Of a stretch of DNA of 64,000 nucleotides, positions 1 through 7,765 are shown in pieces. How positions within the stretch are numbered: position 1 is the first letter of the stretch; every line of letters begins with the position of its first letter. The stretch lies in contig NZ_JAHHZF010000004.1 in NCBI RefSeq assembly GCF_018729455.1, positions 62,001-126,000 of the forward strand, in the 5' to 3' direction. Source of the stretch: Prosthecodimorpha staleyi. Lineage in GTDB: Bacteria; Pseudomonadota; Alphaproteobacteria; Rhizobiales; Ancalomicrobiaceae. Made by a program: the position numbers and the translations under genes. Below the pieces are notes generated by a model. The model searched no databases. It was not told where the DNA came from and saw only the letters and a list, made by a program, of their open reading frames with translations.

Positions 1-31
1 AGAACAATTCCAACAACGACGAGCAGGCACG

Positions 32-2527
32 ATGAACGTCGCAAGGCACCGTCTCGAACCGCGCGGGCTGATTCTGGCCGTTGCCGCGGCCCTGATTGCT
101 GTGGCCTGGGCTGCGGTCTTCGGCGTTCTCTACATCGATGAACGCAGGGCCGAAGACGCGACACGGCAAGATGTTACCACAACTGCCGCGATCTTCTCCG
201 AGCAGGCCCTTCGCGTGATCCGATCGATCGACGACGTGCTGCGCTTCGCGGCGAGCGGGATCGCCGACGACCCGTCTCCGGACGCCCTCCGCCGCCTGGT
301 CCAGCGCAAGGTTATCGATCTCGATCTGTTGGTCCAGCTTGCTTTCGTCGATCCGCAGGGCCTCACGCTCGGGACCGACAGGGGACCGGATCCGAATGTC
401 ACGTCGGTCGCCGATCGCGAGCATATCCGTGTCCACCTCGACCGGAAGACCGAAGGGCTCTTTGTCGGCAAACCGGTCGTCGGCCGGGTCTCGAAGCGTT
501 GGTCGATCCAGATCACACGACGGATCGAAAGGGCGGACGGCAGCCTCGTCGGCGTCGTCGTCGCCTCCCTCGACCCCCATTTCTTCGAACGCTTCTGGTC
601 CAAGACGATCGGCAACCAGCCGATCTGCCTGCGCCTGATCGGTCGCGACGGCGTCCTTCGGGCGCAATCGGACGACGTCGAACAAGCCCTGGCAGACAAT
701 CCGGACTTTTCAGCCACGGTCGCCGCCCTGGATGCGGCGGGCGGCCAGGGGGTCTTCCAGGCGGATCAGTCCGCCCTCGTCAGTCTGCGGGCCGTCGAGG
801 GCTTCCCCCTGCTCGTCTCCGCCGAGATGGCCCGCAGCAAGGTCGCATCCCTGATCCATGTTCCGGCCCTGTTGACCGTTGGCGCGCTCGCCACCCTCTC
901 GATCCTGCTGATGGCCGCGCTGGTCTGGCGGTCTCAGAACCATCTCGCCGCCGAGCAGCGCCGCTCGACCGCTTCGGAGAGGCGGCTGAGAGAGGCGGTC
1001 GACGCCCTGCCGGATGCCTTCACCATGTACGACCCGTCTGGGCGCCTGGTCGCATGCAACCGCGCATTTCTTGCCTTCGTCGGCCTCGATAGCCCCGCCG
1101 AGGCGATCGGACGCGCGCATGAGGACCTCGTCCGCAGGGGCGTCGCAATCGGCACCTTCCCGGATGCGGGCAAGCACCCGGAAGACTATGTGGCGGCGCG
1201 ACAGCGCCTGTTCGAGGCGGTCGAGCCGAACTACGAGTTCCGCGCTTTCGGCGACCGGACATTCACGATCACCCAGCGCCGCACCGAGGCCGGCGACACC
1301 GTGGCGATCCGGGTGGAGGTCACCGAGCAGCGCCGCCGCGAAGCCGAACTGGCCGCCGGTCGCGAGCGGCTGAAACTGCTGGCGGAGGCCGCCGACGCCG
1401 CGAACCGGGCCAAGACCCAGTTCGTCGCGACCATGAGCCACGAATTGCGCACGCCTCTGGTCGCCATCACGGGCTATGCGCGCCTGCTTTCCGAGGAACC
1501 GATCGGCGGCCGGGCCGCCGGCTATGCGGCGACGATCGTCGCCTCCTCCGAGCACCTTTCGGCGCTCGTCACGGACGTCCTGGATTTCAGCCAGCTCGAA
1601 GCCGGCGAGATGGCCCTGTCGCAGGCGCCGTTCGACGTCAAGGACTGCGTGGAGCAGGTTGCCGCGATCGCCCGTGGACTGGTCGGCACCAAGCCGGTGA
1701 CGATCCGGACCGAGGTCGCTCCGGATATCGGCTCGCGCCGCGGCGATCTGATCCGCATCCGCCAGATTCTGATCAACATCGCCGGAAACGCCGCCAAGTT
1801 CACCGATGACGGTCAGATCCTGCTCCAGGCCGCATGCCTACCGGACGGAGGCGGGATCGAACTCGTCGTCGCCGATACCGGACCGGGCATTCCGGCCGGG
1901 GACCGGGAGAAGGTGTTCGAACCGTTCCGTCAATTGGAGCGGCTGAACGAACAGGGCCTGCGCGGAACCGGCCTCGGTCTTGCGATCAGCCGGCGACTGG
2001 TCCGCCTGATGGATGGGACTGTCACGATCGACGACAATCCGGGCGGGGGCACCCGCTTCCGGCTGACGCTGCCGCTGCCCTCCGCCGAATTGCCGGCGGC
2101 CTCGGAGTGCGGAACCCCGGCGGATCCTATCGACGCCCCACTGCCGCTGACGATCCTGGTCGCCGAGGACGTACCGGTGTCGCGCATGCTCATGGAGACG
2201 CTGCTGAAGCGAAAGGGTCACAACGCGCATTGCGTCGTCGACGGTCAGGAGGCCGTCGAATGGGCCCGCGCCAACGACTTCGATCTCGCCCTCCTCGACC
2301 TGCAGATGCCCCGGCTCGGCGGCATGGACGCCGCCCGGCTGATCCGGCAGGAAACAGCCGATCGCCCGAAGTCGATCACGATCGTCGCCCTGACGGCCGA
2401 CGCCACGCCGCAGACGACCGCCGAGGCGCTGGAAAGCGGCATCGACGTGGTGGTGGTGAAGCCTTTCAAATTCACGGAACTGGACCGCGTCATCGCACTC
2501 GCCGCCGCGCGCACCAAGGCGTCCTGA
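32..2527 (+). CDS. Hybrid sensor histidine kinase with periplasmic sensor, PAS and receiver domains
   Basis: An 831-residue inner-membrane hybrid kinase. A transmembrane helix (about residues 12-34) and a second one (about 272-300) bracket a roughly 240-residue periplasmic region of the double-Cache type. A PAS domain follows (about 320-435), then a HisKA domain with phosphoacceptor His470 in the motif MSHELRTPL. The HATPase domain shows NIAGNAAKF, DTGPGI and GTGLGL boxes. The C-terminal receiver has Asp756 in LLDLQMPRLGG. The final output step is not encoded here, since no partner regulator or phosphotransferase lies in the window, so target genes are unknown. It stands just upstream of the sulfur island on the same strand, separated by about 120 bases, which may be coincidence. 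The ligand cannot be read from the sequence. Confidence 0.9.
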   Translation: MNVARHRLEPRGLILAVAAALIAVAWAAVFGVLYIDERRAEDATRQDVTTTAAIFSEQALRVIRSIDDVLRFAASGIADDPSPDALRRLVQRKVIDLDLLVQLAFVDPQGLTLGTDRGPDPNVTSVADREHIRVHLDRKTEGLFVGKPVVGRVSKRWSIQITRRIERADGSLVGVVVASLDPHFFERFWSKTIGNQPICLRLIGRDGVLRAQSDDVEQALADNPDFSATVAALDAAGGQGVFQADQSALVSLRAVEGFPLLVSAEMARSKVASLIHVPALLTVGALATLSILLMAALVWRSQNHLAAEQRRSTASERRLREAVDALPDAFTMYDPSGRLVACNRAFLAFVGLDSPAEAIGRAHEDLVRRGVAIGTFPDAGKHPEDYVAARQRLFEAVEPNYEFRAFGDRTFTITQRRTEAGDTVAIRVEVTEQRRREAELAAGRERLKLLAEAADAANRAKTQFVATMSHELRTPLVAITGYARLLSEEPIGGRAAGYAATIVASSEHLSALVTDVLDFSQLEAGEMALSQAPFDVKDCVEQVAAIARGLVGTKPVTIRTEVAPDIGSRRGDLIRIRQILINIAGNAAKFTDDGQILLQAACLPDGGGIELVVADTGPGIPAGDREKVFEPFRQLERLNEQGLRGTGLGLAISRRLVRLMDGTVTIDDNPGGGTRFRLTLPLPSAELPAASECGTPADPIDAPLPLTILVAEDVPVSRMLMETLLKRKGHNAHCVVDGQEAVEWARANDFDLALLDLQMPRLGGMDAARLIRQETADRPKSITIVALTADATPQTTAEALESGIDVVVVKPFKFTELDRVIALAAARTKAS

Positions 2528-2606
2528 GATGGTGGCCGGCGCCGTGCCGAATGCCGGCGCCGCCGGGACGAGGGTACGCGCAGGCATATTGCGTTAGAAA
2601 ATCCTA

Positions 2607-2618
2607 ATATTATAATAT
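2607..2618. promoter_or_regulatory. AT-rich perfect palindrome, candidate operator upstream of the YeeE pair
   Basis: A perfect 12-base palindrome (ATATTATAATAT) in an AT-rich tract inside otherwise GC-rich DNA. It lies about 40 bases before the start codon at 2646. It may contain the -10 element, or be the site of one of the ArsR-type sulfur regulators encoded downstream. The role is inferred. Confidence 0.4.
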
Positions 2619-2645
2619 CCCCTTCTTCTCAGGAGGGAGGACGAA

Positions 2646-3197
2646 ATGAGTCTCACCGCAACATCGGGCGATGCCCGCTCCGTGACCGGAATCCGCATCG
2701 ACTGGACGCCCTACCTGGTCGGCGTCGGGATCGGAGTCCTCAGCTGGTTGGCCTTCGCGGTCGTCAATGCGCCGCTCGGCATCACGACCGCCCTGTCGCA
2801 GGTCGCCGGCGGTGCCGCCGCCCCGATCCTCGGCGCCGATGCCGTCGCCCAGAACGCCTACTGGAAATCGAATCCCTTCACGCTCGACTACGGCACCCTG
2901 TTCCTGGTCGGCACCTTCTTCGGCGGCATGGCCTCCGCTCTGGCCGCCGGCAGCTTCCGCTTCGAGGTCGTTCCGACGGTCTGGCGCGAGCGGTTCGGCG
3001 GATCGCCGGCCAAGCGCCTCGCCGTCGCCTTCCTGGGCGGCCTGATCGCGATGTACGGCGCCCGCCTCGCCAACGGCTGCACCAGCGGCAACGGCATTTC
3101 GGGCGGACTGCAGCTTGCCGTTTCGGGTTGGACCTTCCTGGCCGCCATGTTCGCCACCGGGCTGGTCACCGCCGCCCTTCTGTTCCGCAAGGCCTGA
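2646..3197 (+). CDS. YeeE/YedE family membrane protein, first half of a split pair
   Basis: A 183-residue protein with about four hydrophobic segments and the YeeE/YedE (DUF395, sulfur transport) signature ARLANGCTSGNGISGG near its C-terminus (about residues 139-154). Members of this family form a membrane channel in which conserved cysteines relay thiosulfate or related sulfur species. Here the usual two-repeat protein is split: this gene carries one repeat and the next gene, 11 bases downstream, carries the other. The start is supported by a strong AGGAGGGAGG site. It begins the sulfur island and probably brings thiosulfate or sulfane sulfur across the inner membrane. The substrate is inferred from the family and the neighbours. 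Confidence 0.8.
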   Translation: MSLTATSGDARSVTGIRIDWTPYLVGVGIGVLSWLAFAVVNAPLGITTALSQVAGGAAAPILGADAVAQNAYWKSNPFTLDYGTLFLVGTFFGGMASALAAGSFRFEVVPTVWRERFGGSPAKRLAVAFLGGLIAMYGARLANGCTSGNGISGGLQLAVSGWTFLAAMFATGLVTAALLFRKA

Positions 3198-3208
3198 GGA
3201 CCGCCGCC

Positions 3209-3763
3209 ATGTCGCTCCCCGTTTCCGGTACCGCCGCGCTCGTCCTCGCCGTGCTGTTCGGCTTCGCCTTCGGCTGGCTGCTCCATCGCGGCCGCGTCGC
3301 CAGCTTCGATACCATCGTCAATCAGTTCCGCTTCCAGGACTTCACGGTCCTGAAGGTGATGCTGACCGCCATCCTGGTCGGCGGGATCGGCGTGCTCGCC
3401 CTGATCGACGGCGGGCTGGCCAAGTATCACATCAAGGATGCCAACATGCTGGCGGTCGCGCTCGGCGGCGGCATCTTCGGCATCGGCATGGTGCTCTACG
3501 GCTACTGCCCGGGCACCGCGATCGCCGCCATGGGATCGGGCAGCATCCACGCCGCGGTCGGCTTCTTCGGCATGATCCTCGGCGGCATCCTCTATGCCCT
3601 GTCCTATCCGTGGCTGCGCGACAATGTCATCAGCGTCGCCAAATGGGGCAAGATGCGCCTGCCGGAACTGACCGGGCTCAGCGACCTGACGCTGTTCGGC
3701 ATCCTGGCCGCGGTGGCGATCGTCGCCTTCGTGGCGATCGAGCGCAGCGGCCGGACCGCCTGA
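3209..3763 (+). CDS. YeeE/YedE family membrane protein, second half of a split pair
   Basis: A 184-residue hydrophobic protein whose conserved motif is GYCPGTAIAAMGSGS (about residues 97-111), equivalent to the second cysteine repeat of full-length YeeE/YedE proteins. I start it at the ATG at 3209, 11 bases after the stop of the first half. A longer reading frame opens upstream but would overlap the preceding gene heavily. The pair resembles the two-gene PmpA/PmpB arrangement known in many proteobacteria. It most likely works with its upstream partner as a heteromeric sulfur-compound transporter. A GC-rich hairpin lies immediately downstream and probably ends the transcript. Confidence 0.8.
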   Translation: MSLPVSGTAALVLAVLFGFAFGWLLHRGRVASFDTIVNQFRFQDFTVLKVMLTAILVGGIGVLALIDGGLAKYHIKDANMLAVALGGGIFGIGMVLYGYCPGTAIAAMGSGSIHAAVGFFGMILGGILYALSYPWLRDNVISVAKWGKMRLPELTGLSDLTLFGILAAVAIVAFVAIERSGRTA

Positions 3764-3771
3764 CGCAGACA

Positions 3772-3801
3772 AGCGAGGCGGGACCGATGTCCCGCCTCGC
3801 T
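3772..3801 (+). terminator. GC-rich hairpin after the split YeeE pair
   Basis: A perfect 12-base stem (AGCGAGGCGGGA with its complement) and a six-base loop begin nine bases after the stop codon. There is no T-tract, so it may be an imperfect or Rho-assisted terminator. Its right arm is repeated directly at 3806-3817. Confidence 0.5.
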
Positions 3802-3864
3802 CATGTCCCGCCTCGCTCCCGGGCCGATTCCCGCCGATCCGCCCGGCTCGCGCTTAGAGCAAGG

Positions 3865-3957
3865 TCCGATCGGAGCGGCCCGCTCCGATCGGAAAAAGCT
3901 TGCATATACAGAAACATGCAGAGCATCGTCCGATCCCTTCAGATCGGACGATGCTCT
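3865..3957. repeat. Pair of long palindromes between convergent genes
   Basis: Two strong inverted repeats lie in tandem. The first is a 13-base perfect stem with a GCC loop at 3865-3893, followed by AAAAAG. The second is a 16-base perfect stem with a six-base loop at 3920-3957. Both contain the word TCCGATC. The second overlaps the stop codon of the flavocytochrome gene transcribed from the other strand. They could be a two-way terminator or a copy of an extragenic palindromic repeat family. Confidence 0.55.
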
Positions 3958-5230
3958 ATCCAAAGATGTCGGCCGTGATGCCGGCATACCAGCCGACCGA
4001 TTCCTCGTAGGTCTGCCGGCGCAGTTCCTTGCTCTCGCCGGTCTTGGAGACGAAGCCCTCGACCTCCTTGATCTTTTCCGGCGTCGGCTCGTAGCGGCCG
4101 CCGACCTTCACGCCGTCGTCGGTCTCGATCAGGCTCCAGCAGGTGTTGGCGTAGCGGGCCGGGAAGGCGCGACTGTCAGTCAGTTCGGCGCGGATGATCA
4201 TCGCCGCCACCTTGGCCTGGCTGTTGGCCGAGAAGGCCGATTTCGGCATGTCGCCGGCCACGCAGGCGTCGCCGAGCACGAAGACGTTCGGATCGACCGC
4301 GGATTTCATCGAGGCCGGGTCGATGGCGCAGTAGCCCGACGCCCCGGCCAGCCCCGCCTCGCGCGCGATGGCGCCGGCCATCTGGGCCGGAATGACGTTG
4401 ACCAGCGCCGCCTGGTAGGTCTCGAAGCCGGTCACGACGGTGTTGGTCTTTGGATCGACCGACTTGATGCCATCGTGCACGCCCGGCGCCAGCCACTCGA
4501 TCATGCCCGGATAGTGCGCCTCCCAGCCCTCCTGGAACAGGCCCATCTTGGAGAAGCGGTCCTTCGGGTCGAGGATGACGATCTTGCACTTGGTGCGGCC
4601 GGTCGCCTTCAGCAGATGGGCCATCATCGAGACACGCTCGTAGGGACCCGGCGGGCAGCGGTAGGGGTTGGGCGGCGCCACCATCACGATCAGGCCGCCG
4701 TCCGGGACCGCGTCGAGGCGGGCCTTCAGAAGCTGGGTCTGCCGGCCCGGCTTCCAGGCATGCGGCATCAGTTCCTCCGCCTCGCGGCTCCAGCCCGGCA
4801 CGCTGTCGTATTTGAGGTCGATGCCGGGGGCGACCACCAGCCTGTCGTAGGGCAGGATCGAGCCATCGGCGAGCTGGACTGTCTTCTTGTCGCGGTCGAT
4901 CCGGGCGGCCCGCTGTTGGGCCAGCCGGATGCCGTGCTCCGACGCGAGGCGGTCGTAGCCGTGCACGATCGATTCGTAGGTCCGGAAGCCGCCGAGATAG
5001 AGATTGGAGAAGAAGCAGGTCTGGTAGGTCTTGCCCTCCTCGACCAGGGTCACGTCGACGGCGCCCTTGGAATCCTTGGCGATGTAGCGCGCCGCCGTGG
5101 CACCGCCCGCACCGCCGCCGATGACCACCACGCGCGGCTTGCCCTGTCCGCGCACCGCCGGCGCGCCGATCGCGGCCGCCCCGGCGAAGGCGAGCGCCCC
5201 GCCCAACAAAGACCTGCGAGAAGTCTGCAT
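3956..5230 (-). CDS. fccB: Flavocytochrome c sulfide dehydrogenase, flavoprotein subunit (SoxF/FccB)
   Basis: A 424-residue periplasmic flavoprotein that oxidises sulfide and passes electrons to a cytochrome c subunit. A twin-arginine signal (TSRRSLLGGALAF) is followed by the FAD-binding VVVIGGGAGGATAA (about residues 34-47) and by Cys72 in TYQTCFFSNLYLGG. That matches the cysteine which binds FAD covalently in Allochromatium FccB. A second dinucleotide-fold segment and the FCSD C-terminal domain complete the protein. The start at 5230 is chosen because GGGAGG precedes it and the twin-arginine signal begins there; a longer frame upstream lacks these. It is the last gene of the minus-strand sox operon, 113 bases after the cytochrome gene. 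In Paracoccus SoxF restores or raises Sox activity rather than being essential. Confidence 0.9.
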   Translation of the reverse strand: MQTSRRSLLGGALAFAGAAAIGAPAVRGQGKPRVVVIGGGAGGATAARYIAKDSKGAVDVTLVEEGKTYQTCFFSNLYLGGFRTYESIVHGYDRLASEHGIRLAQQRAARIDRDKKTVQLADGSILPYDRLVVAPGIDLKYDSVPGWSREAEELMPHAWKPGRQTQLLKARLDAVPDGGLIVMVAPPNPYRCPPGPYERVSMMAHLLKATGRTKCKIVILDPKDRFSKMGLFQEGWEAHYPGMIEWLAPGVHDGIKSVDPKTNTVVTGFETYQAALVNVIPAQMAGAIAREAGLAGASGYCAIDPASMKSAVDPNVFVLGDACVAGDMPKSAFSANSQAKVAAMIIRAELTDSRAFPARYANTCWSLIETDDGVKVGGRYEPTPEKIKEVEGFVSKTGESKELRRQTYEESVGWYAGITADIFG

Positions 5231-5343
5231 GGTGTTCCTCCCGATGCGCGCCGGCCGGTCGTCGGTGCCGGCCGATCCCGATTGGCTGTTGCCGTCCGGC
5301 CCCGCTGTCCGGCCGGCGCGGCCGGTCCGGCGGGGCGGCTCGA

Positions 5344-5712
5344 TCAATGCGGCGGCTGCTTCATCAGCGATTCGAAATAGACCGCGAGTGCCGCGATCTC
5401 CTCGGCCGAGTAGCGGCCGGCGATGGTCTGCATGACCGGGTTGGCGCGCTTGTGCGATTTGAAGTCGTTCATCGCCTCGACCAGCCACGGCGCCGGCCAG
5501 CCGACGATCGACGGGATCCCGTCGAAGTTGCCGGACAGCTGATGGCAGGTGACGCACTCTCCGGACAGGTATTCGCCGAGCGCGCGGTCGCCCTCGACCA
5601 CGCGGGCGATCGGCGGCGGCGGCGGCGAGGTCGCGCCCGAGACGATGCCGGAGGTCCCGGCATCCACCGCCATCGCGGCCAGCAGGATGGTCGCCTTCTT
5701 CGTGTGTCGCAT
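5344..5712 (-). CDS. fccA: Small monohaem cytochrome c, partner of the flavocytochrome c subunit
   Basis: A 122-residue exported cytochrome with a signal peptide (about residues 1-27) and a single haem-binding CVTCH (Cys53, Cys56, His57). The probable axial methionine is Met94 in ANPVMQTIAGRYS. It has the size of the one-haem FccA/c553 type subunit of flavocytochrome c. It sits directly before the flavoprotein gene, the arrangement of soxE-soxF in Paracoccus, although Paracoccus SoxE is a diheme protein. It should accept electrons from the flavoprotein in the periplasm. The start is set by GGGGAGG nine bases upstream. An in-frame ATG slightly further upstream would lengthen the signal peptide. 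Confidence 0.85.
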   Translation of the reverse strand: MRHTKKATILLAAMAVDAGTSGIVSGATSPPPPPIARVVEGDRALGEYLSGECVTCHQLSGNFDGIPSIVGWPAPWLVEAMNDFKSHKRANPVMQTIAGRYSAEEIAALAVYFESLMKQPPH

Positions 5713-5792
5713 CGGACCGGCCTCCCCTCCGATCGTCATGCCCGGCCCCTCCGGCCAATTCGACGCCGGAAAGTACCCGGCGTCGAGGCATA

Positions 5793-6449
5793 TCATTCCA
5801 CCTTCATCGATTTGTCCTTGTCGTCGGGCGTCACGTCGATCACCCGCGCACGGCCGGTGATCTCGACCTTGTCCTTGCAGGCCGTCATGCACGGATCCTT
5901 GCGCCAGAAATGCTTCTCCGCCGTCTCCCGGTCGTCGAGATAGAAGGCGTCCTCGTTGGGCAGCTTCACGGCGGTGAAATTGTCGCGCGAGAGCACGAAG
6001 TCGTCCTTCACGACATCATTCATGGAGAGCAGGAACGCGATCAGCGCGTAGACCTCGTCGTTCGACAGGGTCTGCGCCTGTCCGAACGGCATGGCCCGGC
6101 GGATATAGTCGAAGGAGGTCGAGGCATAGGGCCAGAAGGAGCCGATGGTCTTTTCCGGGGCGGCGCTCTTCAGGCTGCCGAAGCCGCCGGCGAGCACCGG
6201 CCAGCGCGCCGCGCCCTCGCCGAATTCGCCGTGGCAGGCGGCGCATTTCTCCAGGAACAGCGCCTCGCCCTCCTTGACCGAACCCTTGCCGGGCGGCAGG
6301 CCTTGTCCGTCCGGACGGATGTCGATGTCCCAGGCGGCGACCTCCTCGGGCAGGGCCTCGCGGCCCAGGCCGAGCCGGCCGGCCTCGGCCGCGCCGGCCG
6401 TCGCGGCAATCACGAGCGCGGCGGCGAAGACCTTACGAAATCTCGACAT
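5793..6449 (-). CDS. soxD: Cytochrome c subunit of sulfane dehydrogenase (SoxD), short one-haem form
   Basis: A 218-residue secreted cytochrome: signal peptide to about residue 23, then the SoxD-typical AAWDIDIRPDGQGLPPG segment. The haem site is CAACH (Cys69, Cys72, His73), with Met120 in RRAMPFGQ as candidate axial ligand. Two further cysteines (187 and 191, CMTAC) are not a haem site. With SoxC it forms Sox(CD)2, which removes six electrons from the SoxY-bound sulfane sulfur and so allows full oxidation to sulfate without sulfur globules. Paracoccus SoxD is about 384 residues with two haems; this one lacks the second haem domain. The gene overlaps the end of soxC by 17 bases, implying tight co-translation. 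Confidence 0.9.
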   Translation of the reverse strand: MSRFRKVFAAALVIAATAGAAEAGRLGLGREALPEEVAAWDIDIRPDGQGLPPGKGSVKEGEALFLEKCAACHGEFGEGAARWPVLAGGFGSLKSAAPEKTIGSFWPYASTSFDYIRRAMPFGQAQTLSNDEVYALIAFLLSMNDVVKDDFVLSRDNFTAVKLPNEDAFYLDDRETAEKHFWRKDPCMTACKDKVEITGRARVIDVTPDDKDKSMKVE

Positions 6450-7725
6450 TCTCGGTCTCCCCGTTGGCGCGGACCAGCCAGGTCTGGATGCCGTTATTGT
6501 GGTAGATGGAGTTGAGGCCGCGCACCGCGCGCAGTTCCGCCTTGGTCGGCTGGACGTAGCCGGTGTCGTCCATGGCGCGGGACTGGATCATCAGTTCCTC
6601 GCCCTGCCAGTCGAAATCGACATAGAAGCGGGCGACCGAGCGCGGCAGGACCGGGCCGTCGAGCCGGGCCGTGCGCCAGTTGCGGCCGCCGTCGAGGGTC
6701 ACGTCGACCCGCGTGATGGTGCCGCGTCCCGACCAGGCCATGCCGGTCAGCACGTTGGGTCCCTTGAACTTCAGCGGCGCCTGCGGGCTCGGATTGGTGA
6801 CGACGGATTTCGCGTCCATCACGAAGGTGAAGCGGCGCGAGCGGCCGTCGGCGAGCAGGTCGGTATATTTCGACGTCTCCTCGCGCGCATGCCAGGGCTG
6901 GTCGCCGACCTCGATCCGGCGCAGCCACTTGACCCACATGTTGCCTTCCCAGCCGGGCACGACGATGCGCAGCGGATAGCCCTGCTCGGCCCGCAGCGCC
7001 TCGCCGTTCATCTTGAAGGCGATCAGGCAGTCGTCGAGCGCCTTCTCGATCGGGATCGAGCGGTTCATGCCCGCGGCGTCGCCGCCCTCGACCATGATCC
7101 ATTTGGCGTTGGTCTTGAGGCCGGCCTCCTCCAGAAGGAGGCGCAGCGGCACGCCCGTATACATGACGTTATGGATCATGCCGTGGGTGAACTGGCAGCC
7201 GTTCAGCTGCGCGCCGCGCCATTCCATTCCGGAATTGGCCGCGCATTCCAGGAAGTAGATCCGGTTGGTGCGCGGCATGCGCTTGATGTCGTCCATCGTG
7301 AAGACGAGCTGCCGGTCGACCAGACCGTTGATCATCAGTCGATGCTTGGCCGGATCGACTTCCGCGATGCCGCCGTGATGGCGTTCGAAGCACAGTCCGT
7401 TCGGGGTGATGATGCCGTCGAGCTCGTGCAGCGGCGTGAAGTTGACCGAGGATTCCCGGCCCGCCGTCAGCCATTCCACGTCGCGCTTGACGACATGGGC
7501 CTCGTATTTCGACGGCTTGCCGTAGGGATGCGCCGCGACCCCCTCGCCGAGAAAGCGCGACCAGTCCTGCACTTCAGTGATCGCCGGATCCGGCTTGGCG
7601 GCCGCGGCGGCGGCCGGGCGGGCGGTGAGGCCGATGCCGGCGGCGGCGCCGGCCCCGAGGGCGGCACCGCCCCCTAAGGCGGCAAGCAGGCGGCGCCGGT
7701 CGAGCCCCTTGGCTGTCTGGTTCAT
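6433..7725 (-). CDS. soxC: Sulfane dehydrogenase molybdenum subunit SoxC
   Basis: A 430-residue periplasmic molybdoenzyme of the sulfite-oxidase family. It carries a twin-arginine signal (LDRRRLLAALGGG) for export in folded form with its cofactor. Cys161 in YFLECAANSG is the expected molybdopterin ligand. The molybdopterin domain is followed by a C-terminal Mo-co dimerisation domain (about residues 290-420). With SoxD it oxidises the sulfane sulfur carried on SoxYZ. The start has a GGGGAGAAG site. It lies 40 bases after soxB and overlaps soxD. Its presence distinguishes this organism from Sox systems that store elemental sulfur. Confidence 0.95.
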   Translation of the reverse strand: MNQTAKGLDRRRLLAALGGGAALGAGAAAGIGLTARPAAAAAAKPDPAITEVQDWSRFLGEGVAAHPYGKPSKYEAHVVKRDVEWLTAGRESSVNFTPLHELDGIITPNGLCFERHHGGIAEVDPAKHRLMINGLVDRQLVFTMDDIKRMPRTNRIYFLECAANSGMEWRGAQLNGCQFTHGMIHNVMYTGVPLRLLLEEAGLKTNAKWIMVEGGDAAGMNRSIPIEKALDDCLIAFKMNGEALRAEQGYPLRIVVPGWEGNMWVKWLRRIEVGDQPWHAREETSKYTDLLADGRSRRFTFVMDAKSVVTNPSPQAPLKFKGPNVLTGMAWSGRGTITRVDVTLDGGRNWRTARLDGPVLPRSVARFYVDFDWQGEELMIQSRAMDDTGYVQPTKAELRAVRGLNSIYHNNGIQTWLVRANGETENVEIS

Positions 7726-7765
7726 GGTTGCTTCTCCCCGATCGCGCGGCCCCCTTGTCGGGCGC

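Noticed and set aside
2528-2640. Insertion-sequence or attachment-site boundary at the start of the sulfur island
   Set aside because: I looked for terminal repeats, integrase genes and tRNA genes at both island edges and saw none, so horizontal transfer is not supported by this window.
3803-5380. A 525-codon open frame on the plus strand opposite fccB and its upstream region
   Set aside because: It is the antisense shadow of a well-supported gene in GC-rich DNA; its sequence is rich in Arg/Gly/Ala/His with no domain and no ribosome site.
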